Source: Prauserella cavernicola (GTDB taxonomy: Bacteria > Actinomycetota > Actinomycetes > Mycobacteriales > Pseudonocardiaceae). Taken from it: a stretch of 64,000 nucleotides of DNA. Under the pieces are notes generated by a model, which saw nothing but the letters and a program-made list of their open reading frames with translations, did not search any database and was not told the DNA's origin. Each line of letters starts with the position of its first letter. The stretch's first letter is position 1. Below are positions 55,337 through 64,000 of this stretch, one piece after another. The position numbers and the translations under genes were made by a program. The stretch is taken from assembly GCF_016595675.1 (NCBI RefSeq), contig NZ_JAENJH010000003.1:620001-684000 (forward strand), given 5' to 3'.

Positions 55337-55353
55337 TGTCTCATATTGAGACT
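55337..55353. promoter_or_regulatory. GTCTCA-TAT-TGAGAC dyad (prmA-proximal site)
   Basis: A 6-bp inverted repeat sharing the TCTCA/TGAGA core of the 54985 site, 66 bp upstream of the prmA ATG and just after the stop of the small gene. Candidate activator site for a second promoter driving prmABCD. Confidence 0.6.
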
Positions 55354-55418
55354 CGCGCCCACGCCGGGTCGGCATGTAATCGGCTGCGTAGGACGTGTGC
55401 CCACGCAAGGAGTGATCA

Positions 55419-57071
55419 ATGAGCCGCCAGAGCGTGGCGAAAGCCCACCAGAAGATCCAGGAGCTTTCCTGGGAGCCGGCTTATCACGAGCCGGTATCGC
55501 AGTACGGAACTGACTACACGTTCCGCAAGGCAAAGAAAAAGGACCCGCTCAAGCAGGTTCTGCGTTCCTACTTCCCCATGCAGGAAGAAAAGGATCACCG
55601 CGTCTACGGGGCCGAGGACGGCGCGATCAGGGGCAACATGTTCCGCCAGGTCCAGGAACGATGGCTGGAATGGCAGAAATTATTCCTCAGCATCATTCCG
55701 TTGCCAGAGATTTCCGCTGCCCGAGCCATGCCGCTGCTGTTCCGCACGGTTCCCAACCCGGAACTGCACAACGGCCAGGCCATCCAGATGATCGATGAGG
55801 TCAGGCACTCGACGATTCAGCAGAACCTCAAGCGCCTGTACATGCAGAACTACATCGACCCCGCGGGCTTCAACTCGAGCCTGCGCAACTTCCAGAACGA
55901 CTACTGCGGCACGATCGGCCGCCAGTTCGCCGAGGGCTTCATCACCGGTGACGCCATCACCGCGGCGAGCATCTACCTGACGATCGTGGCCGAGACGGCG
56001 TTCACGAACACACTGTTCGTGGCGATGCCCGCGGAGGCCGCCGCCAACGGGGACTACCTGCTGCCGACGGTGTTCCACTCGGTGCAGTCCGACGAGTCCC
56101 GCCACATCAGCAACGGCTACGCGACCCTGCTGATGGCGTTGTCCGACGAGAACAACCACCAGTTGCTCGAACGCGACCTGCGGTACGCGTGGTGGAACAA
56201 CCACGCCGTCGTGGACGCGGCGATCGGCACGTTCATCGAGTACGGCACGAAGGACCGCCGCAAGGACCGCGAGAGCTACGCGGAGATGTGGCGCAGGTGG
56301 ATCTACGACGACTACTACCGCAGCTACCTGGTTCCGTTGGAGAAGTACGGACTGGTGATTCCGCACGACCTCATCGAAGAGGCGTGGAACCGGATCTGGA
56401 ACAAGGGATACGTGCACGAAGTCGCCCAGTTCTTCGCCACGGGCTGGCTCGCCAACTACTGGCGGATCGACCCGATGACCGACGAGGACTTCGAGTGGTT
56501 CGAGAGCAAGTACCCCGGCTGGTACGACAAGTACGGCAAGTGGTGGGAGAACTACAACCGGCTGTCGGTGCCGAACGGACATCACCCGATCGTCGCCGAG
56601 GACGTCGACTACGTGTACCCGCACCGCTGCTGGACGTGCATGGTGCCGTGCCTCGTTCGCGAGGACATGGTGACGGACAAGGTCGAAGGGCAGTGGCGGA
56701 CCTACTGCTCGGAGCCGTGCCGGTGGACCGATGTCGAGGCGTTCCGGCCGACCTACCAGGGCCGGCAGACGCCGAACATGGGCCAGCTGGTCGGTTCCCG
56801 GGAGTGGGAGACGCTGTACCACGGCTGGAACTGGGCAGACATCGTGTCGGACATGGGCTTCGTCCGTGACGACGGCAAGACCATGGTCGCCCAGCCGCAC
56901 CTGGACCTCGACCCGAAGAAGATGTGGACACTGGACCACCTGCGCCGTATGCCCGAGGTGCAGAGCCCGAACGTGGTGCTCAACCAGATGAGCGACGACG
57001 AGCGGGCCGCGTTCCAGGCCGACTACAACCGTCAGGGACCGGCCGGGCGTCCGGCGCCGGCCCAGACCTGA
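55419..57071 (+). CDS. prmA: Propane monooxygenase, hydroxylase large subunit
   Basis: 550 residues from ATG 55419 (AAGGAG upstream). Soluble diiron monooxygenase alpha subunit. Metal ligands appear as Glu97, Glu127-x2-His130 (IDEVRHS), Glu192 and Glu226-x2-His229 (DESRHIS). The carboxylate-bridged diiron centre activates O2 to hydroxylate gaseous alkanes (propane at C2) and possibly acetone or phenol, as in Gordonia PrmA and Mycobacterium MimA. The C-terminal part has a Cys-rich segment ([20 protein letters not shown]). First gene of prmABCD. Confidence 0.95.
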   Translation: MSRQSVAKAHQKIQELSWEPAYHEPVSQYGTDYTFRKAKKKDPLKQVLRSYFPMQEEKDHRVYGAEDGAIRGNMFRQVQERWLEWQKLFLSIIPLPEISAARAMPLLFRTVPNPELHNGQAIQMIDEVRHSTIQQNLKRLYMQNYIDPAGFNSSLRNFQNDYCGTIGRQFAEGFITGDAITAASIYLTIVAETAFTNTLFVAMPAEAAANGDYLLPTVFHSVQSDESRHISNGYATLLMALSDENNHQLLERDLRYAWWNNHAVVDAAIGTFIEYGTKDRRKDRESYAEMWRRWIYDDYYRSYLVPLEKYGLVIPHDLIEEAWNRIWNKGYVHEVAQFFATGWLANYWRIDPMTDEDFEWFESKYPGWYDKYGKWWENYNRLSVPNGHHPIVAEDVDYVYPHRCWTCMVPCLVREDMVTDKVEGQWRTYCSEPCRWTDVEAFRPTYQGRQTPNMGQLVGSREWETLYHGWNWADIVSDMGFVRDDGKTMVAQPHLDLDPKKMWTLDHLRRMPEVQSPNVVLNQMSDDERAAFQADYNRQGPAGRPAPAQT

Positions 57072-57096
57072 CCTCGCCGGTCGTGGTGAGGCAGCC

Positions 57097-58146
57097 ATGG
57101 GAGACAAGCATGTGGTCCGGTTCGAGCCGGTGGGCATCGAGATCGAGGCGGACGAGGAGCAGACGATCCTCCGAGCGGCGGCCGAGCAGGGCGTCATGCT
57201 CATGCACGGTTGCAAGGAGGGTCAGTGCGCCTCATGCAAGTCCTTCATCCTCGACGGTGAGGACGTCGAGCACGATCGCTATTCCACGTTCGCTCTGCCC
57301 GATTTCGAGAAGGAGGAGGGTTTCACACTCCTGTGCAGGGCACACGCCTACGAGGATCTGACGATCGAGCTGCTGAACTACGACGAGGAGATGATCCACT
57401 CCGGACTGCCGATCCAGCAGGCGGTGGCCGAAGTGGTGTCGAACGAGCGGGTCACGCACGACATGCGCCATCTGGTGGTGCGGTTGGTGGAGCCGACAGA
57501 CCTGAAGTTCTTTCCCGGCCAGTACGTGGACTTCAGCGTCCCCGGCACCGGCGAGACCCGCTCGTTCTCCATGGCCAACACCTCCAGCAGGGAAGGCGGC
57601 CTGCTGGAGTTCGTCATCAAGATCTACCCCGGCGGCCTGTTCTCCGGCTTCCTGGACACCGAGGTCGCGGTCGGTGACCGGCTGGAGATCAGCGGGCCGT
57701 TCGGGGTCTTCACCCTGCGCGACGCGCCCGACGCGCCGCTGGTCTTCGTCGGTGGTGGTGCCGGGATGGCGCCGATCCTGGCGTTGCTGCGGTCCATGGC
57801 CGAACGCGGCATCGACCGCAAGACGACCTTCTACTACGGCGCCCGCGGCCGCCGGGACCTCTGTTTCGACGAGGAACTGACGGCGCTGGAGGAGAAGCTG
57901 CCCGGCTTCCGTTACGTGCCCGCGTTGTCCGAGTCTGGCGACGACGACGGCTGGACCGGCGAGACCGGTCTGATCACCGACGTCGTGCGCAGGCTCGAGG
58001 GTGACCTGACGGGCATCGACGCGTACGTGTGCGGGCCTCCACCGATGGTCGAGGCCGCGCTCGAGCTGTTGCCGCAGTTGGGCGTCGCCGACAAACGCGT
58101 CTTCTACGACAAGTTCACGACTACCGCCGAAGGGACGACCCCATGA
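57097..58146 (+). CDS. prmB: Propane monooxygenase reductase
   Basis: 349 residues. N-terminal plant-type [2Fe-2S] ferredoxin domain with Cys39, Cys44, Cys47 and Cys80. A ferredoxin-NADP reductase-like FAD domain (RSFSMANTSS, the FAD motif, around residue 150) and an NAD domain (VFVGGGAGMAPILALLRSM; VCGPPPMV) follow. It passes electrons from NADH through FAD and the cluster to the PrmA/PrmC hydroxylase. Its stop overlaps the prmC start (ATGA). Confidence 0.95.
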   Translation: MGDKHVVRFEPVGIEIEADEEQTILRAAAEQGVMLMHGCKEGQCASCKSFILDGEDVEHDRYSTFALPDFEKEEGFTLLCRAHAYEDLTIELLNYDEEMIHSGLPIQQAVAEVVSNERVTHDMRHLVVRLVEPTDLKFFPGQYVDFSVPGTGETRSFSMANTSSREGGLLEFVIKIYPGGLFSGFLDTEVAVGDRLEISGPFGVFTLRDAPDAPLVFVGGGAGMAPILALLRSMAERGIDRKTTFYYGARGRRDLCFDEELTALEEKLPGFRYVPALSESGDDDGWTGETGLITDVVRRLEGDLTGIDAYVCGPPPMVEAALELLPQLGVADKRVFYDKFTTTAEGTTP

Positions 58147-59312
58147 CCACCACGCATGAACGCAGCGTGCCGAAGCCCGTCTTCACCGACGCGGAGGCGG
58201 GCGCGAAGGTGTTCCCGGACTCGGAGCTGCGCCGGTTCAACTACTTCACGCCGCAGAAGCGGAAGCAGAGCCACTACGAGGACGTCACCGTCGAGGTGCA
58301 GCCGGACCCGAGGCACTACCTCACCCAGGGCTGGCTCTACGCCTTCGCCGACGGCAGGGGCGGCTACCCGCTCGAGTGGACGGTGCTGAAGGCATGGGGA
58401 TCGGACCGGCCGATACCGGAGCGCAGCCCCGGCTCGGGCGGCAAGGGCTACGACTGGCCCGCGCTCGGCTGGCACGAGTTCCGCGACCCCAACGAGGAGT
58501 GGGAGCTCACGCTCTACCGCTACAACGCCAACGTGGTGCGCCAGCTCAACCAGAACGTCGACGCCGCACGGCAGGCCAAGGCCTTCGACCAGTGGAACCG
58601 CAACTGGCGGAACTTCGTGGCACAGCACGTGGGCGCGTGGATGCACGTGGACCACGGGCTCGGCCTGTACCTGTTCGCCAACGCCAACCGCAGGGCGCCG
58701 ACGAACATGCACAACAACGCGATCTCGGTGAACAGCATGCACCGGATCAGGGCCGCGCAGGACCTCGCGCTCTACAACCTCACTCTCTCCGAGGAGATGG
58801 AGGACTTCGACGGCGCCGCTCACCTGACCACGTGGAACGAGGACCCGGCGTGGCAGGGCGTGCGTGAGGTGACCGAGCAGCTCACCGCGATCGACGACTG
58901 GTGCGAGGCGATCTTCGCGGCCAACGTCGTGTTCGAGCCGCTGGTGGGGGAGCTGTTCCGCAGCAACCTCGTCCAGCAAGCGGCGCCTGCCAACGGTGAC
59001 TTCGTCACGCCGACGCTCATCGGTGCGGAGGAGTTCGACTACTCGGAGCGCGACCTCCGGTACACGCGCGTGATGTTCGACCTGCTCGTGAACGACCGCG
59101 AGTTCGCCGACCACAACCGCGGCCTGCTCCAGCAGTGGCTGACGCGCTGGGTGCCGCGCTGCCTCTCCGCCGCGCGCACGATGCAGCCGCTGTGGTCGCA
59201 GCCCGATGCCAAGCCCCCACGGTTCGAGGACGGTCTCGACCGCGCCAAGAGCCGCTTCAGCGGAATCCTGTCCGATCTGGGACTGCAAGCACCGAAGGAG
59301 CTGGGCCAGTGA
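58143..59312 (+). CDS. prmC: Propane monooxygenase, hydroxylase small subunit
   Basis: 389 residues from ATG 58143. Beta-subunit type of the ferritin-like soluble diiron monooxygenases, with the diiron ligands lost. Conserved blocks are FNYFTPQKRKQSHYEDVTVEVQP, FRDPNEEWELTLYRYNANVV and LFRSNLVQQAAPANGDFVTPTLIGAEEFDYSERDLRYT. It forms the (alpha-beta)2 hydroxylase with PrmA. Stop overlaps prmD (GTGA). Confidence 0.94.
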   Translation: MTTTHERSVPKPVFTDAEAGAKVFPDSELRRFNYFTPQKRKQSHYEDVTVEVQPDPRHYLTQGWLYAFADGRGGYPLEWTVLKAWGSDRPIPERSPGSGGKGYDWPALGWHEFRDPNEEWELTLYRYNANVVRQLNQNVDAARQAKAFDQWNRNWRNFVAQHVGAWMHVDHGLGLYLFANANRRAPTNMHNNAISVNSMHRIRAAQDLALYNLTLSEEMEDFDGAAHLTTWNEDPAWQGVREVTEQLTAIDDWCEAIFAANVVFEPLVGELFRSNLVQQAAPANGDFVTPTLIGAEEFDYSERDLRYTRVMFDLLVNDREFADHNRGLLQQWLTRWVPRCLSAARTMQPLWSQPDAKPPRFEDGLDRAKSRFSGILSDLGLQAPKELGQ

Positions 59313-59680
59313 CCACGTTCAAGACCGCCGAGAGCCCGTTCAAATCCGACAACACCGCGTCCAACCGGTGTGGGTTCACCTTGATGAACAACCAGGTCGG
59401 CGCGATCGTGGCGGAAGTGATGGAACAGCGGGACAACGTCACCATCACGCCGCTGCCCTCGATGATCCGCGTCGACGCCGACGGCCGCATGGACGTGATC
59501 TACAGCGAGGTCGACGAGGCCGCGGGCGAGGAGGAGGGCTGGTTCAACTCCGCCGAGTTCGAGGAGAGCATGTCGACCCACTACGGCCGCATGGTCCACC
59601 TCGACGACCGCACGATCATGTTCGCCAACCCCGAGGACGCTGCCGAGTACCTCGACTTCGACCTCAAACCGATCAGCTAG
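59309..59680 (+). CDS. prmD: Propane monooxygenase coupling protein
   Basis: 123 residues from GTG 59309. MmoB/DmpM-type effector: NRCGFTLMNNQVGAIVAEVMEQRDNVTITPLPSMIRVDADGRMDV, without cofactor ligands. It binds the hydroxylase and tunes electron transfer and O2 activation. A C-terminal acidic extension of about 30 residues (FEESMSTHYGRMVHLDDRTIMFANPEDAAEYLDF) is usual in this branch. Confidence 0.94.
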   Translation: MTTFKTAESPFKSDNTASNRCGFTLMNNQVGAIVAEVMEQRDNVTITPLPSMIRVDADGRMDVIYSEVDEAAGEEEGWFNSAEFEESMSTHYGRMVHLDDRTIMFANPEDAAEYLDFDLKPIS

Positions 59681-59690
59681 GGGTCAACAT

Positions 59691-60728
59691 ATGTACACAA
59701 AGGATGGTGAGAAGTACTTCGTCGTCGACGCTCACACGCACTTCTGGGACGCCAGCCCCGACAACTGGGTGCCAGGCCAGGAGGAGTACGCCAAGGGCTG
59801 GATCGAGTGCTTCCACGCCTACCAGGGCCTCGGCCCCGCTGAGACCCACTGGCCGCTGGACCGCTTCCAGAAGTACTCGGAAGAGCTGATGATGCACGAC
59901 CTCTTCGACGAGGGACACGTGGACATCGCGATCTTCCAGCCGACCAACCTGCGGCAGTGGTACACCAACGGCTTCAACACCACCGAGGCCAACGCCGAGC
60001 TGTCCGAGCGCCACCCCGGCAAGTTCGTCGTCAACACCTACTTCGACCCTCGCGAGGGCGACGCGGGCATGCGGGCGTTCGAGGAACGGGTCAAGCGCTA
60101 CGGCTGCAAGGGCGTCAAGCTCTACACCGCGGAGTGGATGGGTGACTCGCGCGGCTGGAGCCTGAAGGATCCCGAGGCCGCGAGGTACCTGGAGAAGTGC
60201 CAGGAGCTCGGCGTGCGCAACATCCACGTGCACAAGGGCCCGACGATCTGGCCGCTGGACAAGGACGCCTTCGACGTCTCCGACATCGACCACGTGGCGA
60301 CCAACTTCCAGGAGCTCAACTTCATCGTCGAGCACGTGGGCCTGCCCCGGATCGAGGACTTCTGCTTCATGGCCACGCAGGAACGCAACGTGTACGCGGG
60401 CCTCGCCGTGGTCGTCGGCGGGCTCATGCACGCGAGGCCGAAGTTCTTCGCGAAGGTCATGGGCGAGCTGATGTTCTGGCTCGGCGAGGACAAGCTGATC
60501 TTCGGCGCCGACTACGCCATCTGGGAACCCAAGTGGCAGGTCGAGGGCTTCGTCGACTGGAACATGCCGAAGGACGAGGAACTGTCGGACTTCGCGCCGC
60601 TCACCACGGCGCAGAAGAAGAAGATCCTCGGTCTGAACGCGGCCAGGCTCTACGACATCGATGTGCCCGCCGACCTTCGGCTCGCCGAGCCGCCGGTCGT
60701 CGAGCCGGTCGGCGTGCCGGGACCATGA
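59691..60728 (+). CDS. Amidohydrolase-family protein of the propane locus
   Basis: 345 residues from ATG 59691. Metal-dependent hydrolase (amidohydrolase 2) fold: N-terminal DAHTHFWD (His15, His17), central VHKGPTIWPLDKD and FIVEHVGLPRIEDFCF, and KLIFGADYAIWEPKW with the late Asp. Homologues follow prmD in Gordonia, Rhodococcus and Mycobacterium loci; their reaction is unproven, and a role in hydroxylase maturation has been considered. The stop overlaps the next gene. Confidence 0.85.
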   Translation: MYTKDGEKYFVVDAHTHFWDASPDNWVPGQEEYAKGWIECFHAYQGLGPAETHWPLDRFQKYSEELMMHDLFDEGHVDIAIFQPTNLRQWYTNGFNTTEANAELSERHPGKFVVNTYFDPREGDAGMRAFEERVKRYGCKGVKLYTAEWMGDSRGWSLKDPEAARYLEKCQELGVRNIHVHKGPTIWPLDKDAFDVSDIDHVATNFQELNFIVEHVGLPRIEDFCFMATQERNVYAGLAVVVGGLMHARPKFFAKVMGELMFWLGEDKLIFGADYAIWEPKWQVEGFVDWNMPKDEELSDFAPLTTAQKKKILGLNAARLYDIDVPADLRLAEPPVVEPVGVPGP

Positions 60729-61461
60729 CGGCAGTCGACCTCCCTGGGGCCCGCGCCGGCCGGACCGCCGCTGTCACCTCGGCGGTCTGGTCGGCGCTGG
60801 GCACCGTCCGGGATCCCGAACTGGACGAGCCACTCACCGACCTCGGGTTCGTGTCACGGGCCGAGGTGAGCCGAGCGGGCAGAGCCGTGGTGCGGCTGCG
60901 GCTGCCCACCTACTTCTGCGCACCGAACTTCGCCTTCCTCATGGTGGCCGACGCCTACGACGCGGTGTCAGCCGTGCCGGGGGTGCGAGAGGCCGACGTC
61001 GCGCTCGACGACCACTTCGCCGCCGATGCGATCAACCGCGGCGTTGCCGCGCGGGCGGGCTTCGTCGCGTCGTTCGAGGGGGAGGCGGTCGACGAGCTCG
61101 ACAGCCTGCGCGCCGACTTCGTGCGCAAGGCCGTGCTCGCCGGCACCGACCGGGTGTGCAGGGCCGTGCTCGCGGCGGGCACCGACCGGGAACGGCTGAC
61201 GGAGCTCACCCTCGGCGACGCGCCCGAAAGCCCTGACCGCGAACGCTTGCGCGACCGCAGGCGCGAGCTCGGCCTGCCATGCGCCGACGACGATCCGCTG
61301 CTCGTCGATCCGGTCTCCGGCTCCGCCGTCGAACCGGCGAACCTCACGCGGCATCTGGGGTTCGCCAGGCTCACGCGGACGAGCCAGGAGGCGAACTCCG
61401 GTGTCTGCCGAGGCATGTTGCACGCGCGCTATCCGCACAGCGAGGACCGGGAGGACACCAG

Positions 61462-61465
<4 letters not shown>
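60725..61465 (+). CDS. MIP18/SufT-family (DUF59) metal-sulfur assembly protein
   Basis: 246 residues from ATG 60725. The N-terminal part carries VRDPELDEPLTDLGFV, the DUF59 hallmark, and the LPTYFCAPNFAFLM cysteine region. The C-terminal 130 residues are specific to this locus. SufT-type proteins help mature Fe-S proteins; here the client may be the PrmB ferredoxin domain or the diiron hydroxylase. Coupled on both sides (ATGA). Confidence 0.82.

Positions 61466-64000
<2,535 letters not shown>

Overview
The window is high-GC DNA from an actinomycete, most likely a Pseudonocardiaceae-type genus (Amycolatopsis/Saccharomonospora/Prauserella-like). This is inferred from strong GC3 bias, many GTG/TTG starts, GTGA/ATGA stop-start overlaps, Actinobacteria-specific families (DUF574 methyltransferase, GAF-ANTAR, DUF3618) and mycobacterial-type steroid and propane oxidation clusters. 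No phage, insertion sequence or CRISPR array is visible.

Layout. 1-6.9 kb: a TetR gene cut by the window edge, divergent from a DrrAB-like ABC exporter; a GAF protein; small membrane and hypothetical genes; a UAG-anticodon tRNA; and a TetR gene divergent from a Baeyer-Villiger-type flavin monooxygenase. 6.9-13 kb: an XRE-type regulator, an LCP cell-wall ligase, a phospholipase A2-like/multi-spanning membrane fusion and a membrane GGDEF protein. 13.2-13.65 kb: six tandem micro-cistrons, each with its own Shine-Dalgarno, encoding only Met-X-Gly-Arg-Asp-Phe. This is the most unusual element of the window. It is followed by a convergent MFS exporter gene, then an SDR, an acyl-CoA synthetase and the remains of an HhH-type endonuclease gene.

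18.6-32.9 kb is a steroid C/D-ring (HIP) catabolic cluster matching Mycobacterium tuberculosis Rv3548c-Rv3564: two SDRs, echA20, ipdA, ipdB and ipdC; on the other strand fadE30-ipdF-fadA6; then fadD3, an extra enoyl-CoA hydratase, fadE31, fadE32 and fadE33. Operator-like AGAAC-N2-GTTCT dyads sit at both control points and a third lies inside fadD3.

33-53 kb: a GAF-ANTAR regulator; an iron-siderophore ABC importer (ATPase, two permeases and a divergent lipoprotein) with an iron box; an aldo/keto reductase; a large repeat-built membrane protein; a CYTH-CHAD/ParA-like/Ser-Thr kinase operon in which the kinase carries an extracellular CBM2-like domain; a methyltransferase; an SDR; a GNAT acetyltransferase; a receiver-only response regulator; a 1481-residue multi-HAMP hybrid histidine kinase; and a glycosyltransferase. 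Two near-identical long palindromes mark gene ends at 37.65 and 51.89 kb.

53-64 kb is a propane/alkane monooxygenase island: a MimR/AcoR-like activator, a small unrecognised gene, prmABCD (diiron hydroxylase, reductase, coupling protein), an amidohydrolase, a MIP18/SufT-like protein, a zinc alcohol dehydrogenase and a dedicated groEL cut by the window end. TGTCTCA/TGAGACA dyads flank the regulator-operon interval and are the likely regulatory sites. Together these genes would oxidise a gaseous alkane to an alcohol and then a ketone or aldehyde, with help for Fe-S or metal maturation and for hydroxylase folding.
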